DNA from: Oxytricha trifallax
Taxonomy: Eukaryota > Ciliophora > Spirotrichea > Sporadotrichida > Oxytrichidae
DNA: 64,000 nucleotides
Direction of reading: 5' to 3'
Assembly (NCBI GenBank): GCA_000711775.1
Contig: ARYC01000095.1
Span: forward strand, 62,001-126,000
This document shows, in pieces, positions 53,925 through 64,000 of the stretch. The stretch's first letter is position 1. Every line of letters starts with the position of its first letter. The notes under the pieces are model-generated. The model saw nothing but the letters and a program-made list of their open reading frames with translations, was not told where the DNA came from and searched no databases. Both the position numbers and the translations under genes were made by a program.

Positions 53925-54256
53925 ATAAATTGGGGGGAGGAAGTTTCCTGCTCCCGTGCAGTTTCCCACTCCCCCCTGAGGAAGTTTCCTGCACCCCCCT
54001 CAAAAGTTTTTTGCCCCAAACATTAAATTTTATATTTTTTGGCAATAAAAATAATAGATGCTTTCTATTAATTATTAACATGATTTTCATTACAAGTTGA
54101 ATTTTTTATCAAGATAAAAATGATATTGGACGCTATTTTTAAAGTAAATATATTATAATTGATGATAAAGATTCATGGAAATTATAAAAATTATATATAT
54201 TTTAGAATGGAGCAGGAAACTTTCGAGAAAAAAAAGAATTTCCCCCCCAATAAATT
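53925..54256. mobile_element. Foldback element with G/C tracts
   Basis: The left part TTGGGGGGAGGAAGTTTCCT (from 53930) is matched in inverse by GGAGCAGGAAACTTTC...CCCCCCCAAT at 54208-54251. Internal repeats of GAAGTTTCCTGC occur between 53940 and 53990. The middle is AT-rich without an ORF of its own; the open frame at 54159-54377 crosses the right arm and is not taken as a gene. A small inverted-repeat element about 330 bp long. Confidence 0.6.
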
Positions 54257-54784
54257 AAATAATTTAAGTTGTTGCACTATATATAAAGTTAATGAATTTA
54301 CATTACGATATTTTCAACCATTAGTTTTTCATTTAAAGGGAGAAATTTGGGTAATTATCTTGACTGAAAGAAATTAAAAATATTAAATTAATTAAATAAT
54401 CTAATTGGCTTTGTCTTTGAAATAAAATTTTATAAATTTATATATTTCTTTTAAATAGATGCTCCTAATTTATTTATTGTTTTATAATAGTGGTGGATTC
54501 AAACATCTGTAATTAACTAATAAAGAAATATTGCTTAAAAATTATTGGTATTAATATAAGATATTTTCATCTAAAATTTTATAGTATACCCTTTATAAAT
54601 TATAGGATAGTTTCTGGGGTTTTAATTTTATACTTAAATCTAATTATAGACTGTGAATTATAATTTAAATTTATTTGAGATAACTTAGAAAAAGTACGAA
54701 TACTACTTTCGAATTCCTAAACCTTATTTTATAGATGATAAATATTGTAATTTTAATTTCTATTATTCAATTTATAAATATTTA

Positions 54785-57700
54785 ATGACACAAAACAAGA
54801 AGTAGCACAAGCTAAGCCCTTTGCTATCTTGCTTCTTACTAAATTACTTAACATGTATTCATCATTTTAATCTCATCTTTCCATTTTAGTATTAGTCAAA
54901 AATTAAAGCAAAATTGTGACTTGAAATTATTAGCATACAATGATTTATATAAAATAAAGAAACATGTAAATATGATATAAAACGTTAAATTATAGATATG
55001 CGATAAATGGTTTAAAATTTACTAATTAGTTGGTTAAGTTTGAGGTCAACCATTCTCTCTATCTACTGCATCGTTGGCCTTTAACACACTAAATATTGGT
55101 GAAACCTCTACTCTCACACTTACTGTCACTCCATTTTGAAATATTATATACTCTAAAATAAATTAATAAATAAATTCCATCAGGATTCAGTTTTGAAACT
55201 GGAGATGAGATTCATTGTACATTAAAACAAAATTTTATTGATAAATTGATTAATTTATAAGTATTCACTCTACTATTATATGTTAAATATTACCTAAACA
55301 TAGCTAAATTTTCAAAACCTTTTTTTATTCGAAAGATTTATTAAACATTTTATTTTTTAAGCACTTATATTTTAACTTATAAAATTGAATCAAAGCTTGA
55401 CATTATAAATATATTCTCAAAAAATTACTTAATATATCTTTTCTTCAAATTTATTGCATTAAAAAGGATATCTAGACCCGTTCTCATGATTATAAAATTT
55501 TTCAATATAATTGCTCGAAAGAAATAATTTAATAGAATAACATTAAGAATATAAATTACAATTTTTCTAGATAAAATCTTGTTATTTGTTGATATTTTAT
55601 TGATGATTTAACAATATAAATACTGAATTTTAAAAGCAATTGTATTTTATAAGTACTAATTGAAATAAAACTTAAAATATTTTAAAATCTAATTTATGTG
55701 ATTTTTTAACATTAATTTTGTCTACTATATAGCATTTCTTCTATCATTCATGATGCACAATATTTATTTTTTAAAACTATTAAATAATTTGGTTCTTATA
55801 GTAAATATCATGGAAATATTATTGAAATTTAATGAAATATTATTGTGCAAATATTAAATGGTAAAAATTCAATGAAATTTTTTAAGCAGAAAAATTCCTC
55901 AGTAATTTAATTATTTTATCTTTGTCATAATCCTATTTTTGCCTTTGAGTTTTTTCTAAGAATTAAATTTGATTTTCTCTGTTATTTTAATTAAACATTT
56001 ATTCTTAAAAAGACTTGAAAATTGATTTTAAAAAATTGCTTAATTCATTAAATTAGAATTAATAAATTAATCAAAGAATATAATATGAGGTATTTAAGTG
56101 TAGGTAGAATGTATTGTTATTTTTTAATTTTAAAATAAAAAAGATAATTACAAATTAACACAACAGAAATAACTTTTATAGTAGAATTTAGAAATTTTAA
56201 ATTATTTTGGTGAAATTTATCAATTTTATGTTGACACCAAGGAATTATTTATGGTGCTTCAACACTGACCTAATTTAAATTCAAATAATTTTGAATTTAC
56301 TATATTTGTTGTTCCTAACTTTGAAATTTATTATTTTTCTTTTTAATTCTTTAGTATTAAACAAGCATATGAATTTAGAAAAAAATATAGGATTTAACAT
56401 GGGTTTTTATTAAGCAGTTCACCAGGAGTTTTGGACTCTGCGTTGACTTGCGTAGATGCGGTAAGAAAAAGTTTTTTAAGCGCTTTCTTAATATTTGAAT
56501 TTGATTACATTTTTGGACATATTTTTAAATAAAAGCGACATATTTAATATATATTGAAATATTTATGAGTTATAATAATTTTGCCTGAAATATTGAAACT
56601 ATTTATTTAGTATTGATATATTTATTTAATTTCTTTCAAACTAACTAATTATGAAATATGAAACACTTCTCTCACACATTAAGCAATCTGTTCTTTATTA
56701 TTCATAATTTACTCATTACATTTACTTATAGGGATTTTAAACAATTTTGAATCTTATTATTTATACATTTTAATACATTTTCTTATATCTCAATTATTAT
56801 TAACTTAATTATAAAATATACACTATTAAGATTAGTTCCATAAATTAGTACTTTATATTTCATAAAGAAATATAAAGTACTTTCTTAAAATTTTGTCAAA
56901 AATCTTTTCAAAAATTTATAAAGTCAGGGCAAAATTAAAAGTAAATTATAAGTTTTATAAAATGTTATGAAATTTTTATCCGATATAAGGATCTGCAGAT
57001 TATGATGCTTCTTGCACCTATATATCAGCCGTGAAATTTACTTCACAACTGAATAATTTTATGATAAATGCCATATTGATAGAATTAATTGAATTTATTC
57101 TAGGAATATAACTGACTATCACCACAGCGCCAACTCAGGCATAAGTTATACTATCTAATAGATACACAAATCCTTCATCAGCCCAGTCTATTACTTCAGT
57201 CTTCATCGAGGTCTACAGAAGTATTATTAGCTTTAAAATATTGCTATTGAACGCTGAATTTATTTAATTTATTGATTTCCATTGTTAATTTAAAATGGTG
57301 TTCTATATGGATCATCTACTCAGAGCACAGCTATCGTGTTTATAATATAACAAATTTAATTTTTGTTCCTTCCTACCACTTTGACTACTGCTACATTAAA
57401 CCCTAAATCCCTTTGCTTAAATTTTAAGCGCAAATATTTAAAGTAATGCTATTTACTCCTTAACGAATTTCATAGAATATAATTAAAAAATTAATGATAA
57501 TATTAGAAATCTAAACTTATATTATTTACAAATGAAATATTAATACAAATAAATGTAAATTTAACAATAAAAAATAAAAATTAATTGAATTAATTTTTCT
57601 ATACCTCTCTTATATAATTTATAAATAAAACTTATTCATTATATTAGTCTCAACCAAATTAACAGACTTTTTTTAAAGATTTTTATTTTCTTTTATTATA

Positions 57701-60700
57701 AATTCCAATAAATGCAAATTACAGTTAAATTTATTACAAAATTGATGATTGATACGTTATCTGAGGATTATTTTAGATTGATACTTAAACATGGCAAAAT
57801 TAATTACTTATATAGTTATTAATCTTTTATTTAGTGATCAATAATAAATTATCAAATGCTTTTTTATAAAATAAAAAATGTACAAATCAGGCTTAATATT
57901 TTCATTAATAGCATAATTAAGGATTTAATTGACCCCTGCATCAACCGTTGTAGGAAATCAAGCGACGACATTAACTGTGGCATTTACTTAAATATAAATA
58001 TTAAATTTAATTAAATTCTTAATTCACTCCCTTTAACTACTTGCCTTCTAACGGTTATGTAATATTAAAAATATTTATTTATTATTGATAATTTGATGTT
58101 ATTTTAAGTAATTAGTTATTTAATAGTGACATTCCCTGACTATACCACTGAGCCAGATGGAGAGCACATCTCTACTATACTTATATGATTAATTTTAATA
58201 TTGAAGAAATACATTTGGAATTTGGAATTTTAATTATAATTATTTTTATAATATATTAATTCAAGGCAGTTAAAGCTATCCAATTATATTAATCTTTGGT
58301 GGAATGAGCTCGACTTTATTTTTTGTGGAAAATTTTATTTCACCCATGGAGTGATATAACTTGAGCTTAATTAAACACCTCTAAATTCATTAATTATGCC
58401 ATCACATTAAAGTCTAGTTATCTCACTTCATGGATAAAATAAATAAGTAGTGCCAATAATAAATTCTAGGAAATTTTTAATTCTCTATCGAATGAGCCTA
58501 AGATCGTTTAAATTGACCAATTTTAACTGCCACGAATTTAATAAATTTTAAATATAAATATAATTAATTTAATAAATTTGAATGTATAACTACATTTAGA
58601 AATATATTTTTTTAATTTTTTATAATATGGAGACATATTTTTTATGTTTAAAGTTTATATCACCTACTTGTACAAGCGTGGCTGGTATGTCTGCTTCAAT
58701 GGCCTGTGCATATGATACTTCAACCAATACCCTATTTCTAAATTACAAAATTTTAAAATATAAGAAAATTGGAATTTTTAAAATATACTCTATATATTAA
58801 TAACGGTTACTGATCCAGTTGATGCTTCGACCAAAGGCAGTCTCCTATCCTTTACTGTCGGATCCTTTAAGAACCCTTACAATTAAACTCTTTATAATTT
58901 TTTTAAAAATCATGATCATAAATTAAAAACTAAAATATTCAAATTCATTTAAATAGTCACTTAAATGAATTTAAAAAGAATGATTAATTTGATTGAGAAA
59001 ATATTTCTAAGTAAAAATATGTATTTAAATGATCTTAACTTTTCTAAATAATTTACATTAATAAAGATTTATTAAAAAAAATGAATGAGTTCCATTTTAA
59101 ATTAATTTTTATAAATGGCAAAGCAAAGACTGGATTCAAAATTACGACTTAAGATAGCTCTAACTATAACATTGACGTTAAAGATAGTTTAACAGTTACT
59201 GCTACTACCTTCGCCACGTTTATTTTTTATGAATTTATTAATCTAATTTAACTATCAAATTTTCTATTAAATTTATATTTTGTATTTAAGTTCTCTAGCG
59301 CATCATTAACCAGACTTGATACCGTTAAAACAGTTAACACAGTTTCTAAGATCTATTAATGAAGTTTTAACTTATAAAATTTAATCATTGTAATAAATTT
59401 CAATATTTATGATCTAAATTGCGTTAAATCTCGGTTTTCCAATAGATTCAAGCTGCAAATTACGTTTGGATTTCCCTTCAGACCTTCCTATGACCACAGA
59501 TGTAACTACTATCTATGGAGATGACTTTATCATTCCAACAGCCGGGTCTACTACCTTCACTTATAGCGTTGCCTTAAACTATATTGAGTACAGTAATTTA
59601 TATGAAGTATAAATAATTATTGTTAGAGTACACTGGCTGTTCAAACTTTATAAGTATGACAAGCAGCACTTCAATTATGATTTATAATAAGAAATCAATA
59701 AATTAAATAAAAAAGTTATATTATTAAAAGTATTCGTATAGATCAGACGCAGGTGGAAGTACATCACTCACATAAAATGTAAGATACATAAAGTATATCT
59801 ATTGATTTTTTTATAATGGTCCTATCTGGTAAGACTACAGGTGCCACAAGACACGTGCTTCTCAGAGACACACAGATGAGTGAACAAGGAAGTTTTAAAA
59901 TATTTAAAGATGAAGAAGACGAGGATAATGAAGAAGATAAGATTTTTTTTAGGATATTTCCATTTTTGAATATTATAATAAGTATTCTGATTAACTTTAA
60001 TTAAATTATTAATTAACTAAATTTTCCAAATTATAAATTATGAATGCTTATTTAGCTTGACAAAATCTTAAATGCTGGACAAGTCAAGGATACTAATTCC
60101 TTCACAATTTCTCTTTATGCAATCATTATTTTAATATATGGCATAATGAATTTGACTAAATATAAAGATTTTATTTTATAGAATGTCTTCGGGAACTGCT
60201 TATAACATTGCATAGATTAGCTCTGGAGTTATTATGACTACGGCCATGCTTGAGGTCGGCGGTATTGATACATTCTCCATGGTTCCAACTGACACTAGTG
60301 TGCAAACAGCCACTTCATATCTTGTCACCATCAAACCAAATCACTAAATTCCCAATGCATCAAAAATTAAGGTCACATTCCCCTCTTTAATTGTCCTAAC
60401 AAATGCCGTTTAAAGAAGGGGTAAATATATATATTTATAATTTATTATTTGATTTTAATTTTATTATACAATCAATAAGAACCATGACTTTTTGCATTTT
60501 TCCTATTATATATAATTTAAGCTACTATATTTAAAGCTTTGTGATTAGTTATACTTAATCTATAATACTACTGATCTTAATATAAAATTAATATAGTTAT
60601 TTAGTATAGGTGTCGGCAAATTTTAAAATTGCCGACGGTTGCTGACGATTTAATTAATTTATATAACATATTAAAAATTTATCTATCAATTTAAAGTAAG

Positions 60701-63700
60701 TTTAGGATTCAAAATCCCTTTTAACTATTATATATCCTTATGGATCTATATAAATCTATATTGAATTTTGAAAACTAAAAATAGAATAAAACTAAGTCAA
60801 AACTTCCGTAAAAATATTATTATAGAATGTCTAAAGGGTGCTTTAGTAATTCCTTAAAGATAAGTATAAATCTAAAAGGATTTACAGATATCAAAATGAT
60901 TTTTGAATCATGAATTTAAGTTTAATTAATATATTAATTCATGTTTTAAATTAAATAATTTAAAAATCGCCAGCAACCGTCGGCAAATTTTAAAATTTGC
61001 CGACGCCAAGATTAATGGACTTTTTATATAAAAAACATAAATTTATCACTAAAGGATTTGATCAAGATTGACTTTAATATATTATTTAAATTAATTTTAA
61101 TTATATAAATAAATAAAAATGCCAATGATAATGGCTTTAATTGAATAATAGATTAAATTTTTCAAACAAATGATAAGTTATAAAATGAACTAAAAATGCA
61201 GTTAGTTTTAGATTTTAGCAACATATTATCTAATTTAAGGAATTTATTTCTAATTAATCGAATACATAACTATAATATGTAAAAGATTATTTTAATTTTT
61301 TTTATTGTACCCCCGTTTGTTCACTCACAACTGTGACTTCACCAATCAAAAACAATTGTATTACCAATTTCGAATATTCATTAATTGATTTATTTTAACT
61401 AATTTACTAAATATATTACTAAATGGACGTCACAAGTGGCTGTGATATTACATCAAATGTAGTTACTCTAACTAATCCATTCGGAGCCAGCGCTAGTTTC
61501 GCTAAAGGTGCTGCTGCTTTCTCATTCACATTGAACTCAGCAGGTACCAATCTACAAAAATAAACATAACAAGTTATAAATATTCAAAAACTATAAATTC
61601 AATTTATTTGAGTTTTTATCCAACTTCAGTTAGAGACGCCGGTTCATTTAAACCCCAAAACTTTGGCAAAAAGGTTTTTATTAATTTGGAATAAAATGGA
61701 TAATTTTTCAAATGATGAGTAATATATCACTTAATTTAAAATTTTTCCTTGAAGTACTGGGAATAATAATGAGAAATAGCATGTAATTATTATTACTTTA
61801 AAAAATTCAAAATAAAAACTTAACTCAATAAAACTATTCTGTAACGATAATTCCAAAGTATTATATAATGCTTGCAATATAAGCATTATTTCAAGCATTT
61901 TTAAATAGAAAATTTCTTATTTAATAATAATGTTTTCTGATAAAATATATCTTTTTTTACTGATTATCTTATTTTTTATTTTTACTGCTAAAACTTACTA
62001 ATATTTAAATAATTGCAGTAAATTTATTCATTTCACATCTTTATAGTTGTAACAATCTAAAAATATGCGAGAATTTGGAATTATTATCCATTTACTTGAA
62101 ACTACTAGTGATTGTGGTGAAATGAAATCATTTACTATCTCTATTAAAATAGAAAATATGAACTCAACATATCTAACTTAGATAATCTATGTTTTTCTCA
62201 CCAAATTTTAAAGTTTCTGTAACTATAAGCATTTTAAACTAATTTTTTTGTATTACTTTTATTTACAAAAAATAATTGTATTTCAGGCATTATTATTAAT
62301 CGGCGTACAATAGTGTTTTAAATTTTTTAAAGACTATAAATGCTTGGGTTAATGAAAAGACAATTTTATAATATAAATTCTATATAAGAATTAAACATTA
62401 TTCCTTTGTTAAATGGTTTACTTTAATTATATTATTTAGTATTAATAAATGTAAAATGATTTCTATTACTTAAATCTTGAGCTTATACACTGCATAAATT
62501 TGATCAGATTATGCAAATAATACAATATATTTTGGCATATAAGATTGTAAATTATTTGACTATTTTTTTTACCTTAAAATATTTAGTTAACATATATTAA
62601 TTACATTTTCATTTAACTTTTTCTTTTTGATAAATAATCTATAGGTATATATTTAAGAAGCCTTTATTTTAAATTAAAGTTATTCTTTATATCTTTAGCA
62701 TTATTGTCATGAAATTTATTATTTTAAGTGAGTAAAATCATCTTTTTAGATAATATTGTAGGAATATATTCGAAATTGGATATTAATTCAAAATTGTGGC
62801 AGTTAAAGCTGGCCCATATGAATGATCTTGGGCTTATTCAATAGAGAATTCAAAATTAGATGGACTTTATTATTGGAGGTAATATATCGCATCACTGGAC
62901 AGAGAAAATTTCACTTTAATTAAACATCTCTAAATTCATTAAATTATGCGCCCACATTAAAGTCGAGTTATTTCGCTCCAGGGATGCAATAAAATTATAC
63001 CGCCAATATTAAAGTCCAGCTAATTTTGAATTCTCTATCAAATGAGCCCAAAATAGTTCAAATTGGCCAACTTTAACTGCCACGATTTTGAATTAATATC
63101 TAATTTCGAATGTATTCCTACAATAATATTTTGTGATAGATAATAAATATCGTTTTGAAAAAATAATGATTCTAAATTAAAATTATTTATTAAAAATATA
63201 TTTATTTATGCTGTTATAAAAAAATAGTTTATTCCTTTTATATTATAATTTATAATTCCACTAAACAATTTAATTTTATATATTCATAGATTTCCAAGCA
63301 AGTATGTTTTCAGAAACAACTAATAATATAAAAATTCTTATTTTTTAGCCTCATGGTATTATTATTGAAATGAGTTTTACGCTAATTATATCTGAGTACA
63401 AATTTAGAAAATTAAAATGGTAAACTTAAAACTCCCAAATATATACTTTATAAAAGCTCAAACACAAAAAAGGGTTTTGGGTATTTTAATTCTCAGTAAA
63501 AACATACGCTATCTTAGGTGGTGCAGACTATCAAATCGATGACACTAGTTTCACAACTGTTTACACTCCAACTGTAAAAGTTTATTAAAACATGAGTATT
63601 TATTAATTGTAAATTAAATATTTTGAAAAAAAAGCATTAACCGCAACAGTTGCTTCAGACTCTGTCGTAGCATATGCAACCGGTGCTAAATATACATTCA

Positions 63701-64000
63701 GTATTACCCCATAAGCAACTATCGAAATGGGAGGAAAAATCAAAATCGTCTTCCCTACTGAAGTGTACGCAGCTTCATTAACAGCATGCGTAGTAACAAT
63801 TGCTTCAGTTGACGTTACACCTCCACCTATGAAATAAATATTCTACTATTTAAAAGTATTTAATTATACTTGCACCTTCACTTCAATTAAATATAAATCA
63901 TAATTTTAATATTCAACCAGTCCATAAGAAGTGATGATTCAGAATTGGGGGAAGTATGTCAATCCACACCTCCCACTCATTTTTATTGTAAATAAAAACA
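54785..64000 (+). CDS. Gene B: paralog of gene A, 3' end beyond window
   Basis: Starts MTQNKKQHKLSPLLSCFLL (signal peptide). Coding pieces align with gene A segment by segment: 55025-55130, 55175-55225, 56409-56460, 56985-57050, 57105-57220, 57295-57345, 57930-57990, 58120-58180, 58655-58745, 58800-58880, 59115-59225, 59290-59360, 59410-59610, 59630-59684, 60050-60125, 60180-60405, 61335-61372, 61425-61550, 61622-61670, 63490-63580 and 63630-63830. For example LGFPIDSSCKLRLDFPSDLP at 59440 matches A's TGFPIDARCKLRIDFPSD. Same beta-rich, Ser/Thr-rich secreted design, roughly 50-60% similar by eye. Two early junctions (signal peptide to first domain, and 56460 to 56985) did not give a clean frame, so B could be partly decayed or my edges are off. 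Confidence 0.65.
55221..56413. other. 1.19 kb IES present in gene B, absent from gene A
   Basis: ATTAA at 55221-55225 and 56409-56413. Joining gives GDEIHCTLSSSPGVLDSAL, the same length as A's uninterrupted GDEIHVTFSNSPGLLDTTA (35720-35780). The interior is AT-rich and non-coding. Confidence 0.75.
58205..58595. mobile_element. Inverted-repeat MITE copy 1 (inside a gene B IES)
   Basis: Left end AAGGCAGTTAAAGC (about 58263), right end TTTAACTGCCACGAATTT (about 58532). Internal blocks such as AATTAAACACCTCTAAATTC match copy 2 at 62758-63121. Ends are eroded, so the limits are approximate. Confidence 0.6.
59680..60054. other. 370 bp IES in gene B carrying coding-like islands
   Basis: ATTTA at 59680-59684 and 60050-60054. 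Joining gives IMIQLDKILNAGQVKD, parallel to A's KIYLDSIVNAEKVKD. Inside are two GC-richer islands: 59743-59780 (SDAGGSTSLT) and 59816-59945, an open frame GKTTGATRHVLLRDTQMSEQ followed by a Lys/Asp/Glu-rich run. Neither resembles gene B. Confidence 0.65.
60609..61007. mobile_element. 399 bp terminal-inverted-repeat element
   Basis: Ends are inverted copies of about 43 bp: left GGTGTCGGCAAATTTTAAAA..., right ...TTTTAAAATTTGCCGACGCC, sharing the inner part GACGGTTGCTG(A/G)CGATTT. The outer portion is itself a palindrome (TCGGCAAATTTTAAAATTTG type). No ORF inside. It lies within a gene B IES (about 60405-61345) and is not in the matching A region. Confidence 0.75.
62758..63121. mobile_element. 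Inverted-repeat MITE copy 2 (364 bp, inside a gene B IES)
   Basis: TIRs of about 60 bp, beginning GTAGGAATATATTCGAAATT at 62758 and ending with its inverse at 63121, with GTGGCAGTTAAAGCTGGCC as the inner part. AT-rich flanks ATAATATT occur on both sides (62750-62757, 63123-63130), a possible target duplication. No ORF inside. Same family as the copy near 58.2-58.6 kb. Confidence 0.75.

Noticed and set aside
54159..54377. + strand ORF near the foldback element
   Set aside because: It crosses the right arm of an inverted-repeat element, has low-complexity AT-rich codons and no family likeness.

Overview
The window looks like germline (micronuclear) DNA of a spirotrich ciliate of the Oxytricha/Stylonychia type. 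Three lines of evidence support this. (1) Conserved proteins read only if TAA and TAG are glutamine, and most recognised genes end in TGA. (2) Genes are cut by short GTAAG...TAG introns and also by AT-rich inserts flanked by 2-12 bp direct repeats. Removing each insert plus one repeat copy restores a conserved protein, which is the behaviour of internal eliminated sequences (IESs) with pointers between macronuclear-destined segments (MDSs). (3) The pointers vary in sequence (GAG, AAT, ATGC, AATG, TCCAT, ATTAA, a 12-mer), unlike the TA-bounded IESs of Paramecium and Euplotes. Species cannot be fixed from the window. Gene assignments come from reading motifs by eye, without database searches.

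Layout, 1-34 kb: a gene-dense stretch. It holds a GC-richer tract with the 3' end of a gene (1-917, +), a helical-repeat protein in several pieces (about 1.09-4.8 kb, +), an importin-7/8-like karyopherin (5.0-9.85 kb, -), a protein with a degenerate cyclic-nucleotide-binding fold (10.06-13.13 kb, -), an FtsJ-like methyltransferase with a basic tail (13.27-16.19 kb, -), casein kinase 1 (16.83-18.57 kb, -), a USP32/USP15-like ubiquitin protease (18.74-24.13 kb, +), a small basic protein (24.30-24.81 kb, +), a choline/ethanolamine phosphotransferase (25.05-26.49 kb, -), two small unknowns, a TTC1-like TPR protein (28.11-29.82 kb, -) and a CDKL5-like kinase (29.93-33.72 kb, +). Most neighbours are 100-650 bp apart, and two pairs are divergent with only about 110-170 bp between start codons. 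In the macronucleus each gene would probably sit on its own small chromosome.

Layout, 34-64 kb: sparse, very AT-rich DNA with two paralogous secreted-protein genes, A (35.28-46.17 kb, apparently complete) and B (54.79 kb to beyond the window end). Each is broken into about 20-26 small MDSs. Reading the paralogs side by side shows IESs present in one and absent from the other, and a homologous junction using a 12 bp pointer in A and a 3 bp pointer in B. Between and inside them lie mobile-element remnants: a retroposon-like insert with a 14 bp target-site duplication and an (ATT)n tail at the 3' end of A, a GC-rich insert with a 16 bp duplication, a G-tract foldback element, a 399 bp terminal-inverted-repeat element and two copies of another inverted-repeat family, the last three inside IESs of B. 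A 553 bp inverted-repeat element forms an IES inside the TTC1-like gene.

The most interesting content is the IES evolution recorded in A versus B, and IESs that are themselves foldback or inverted-repeat elements.
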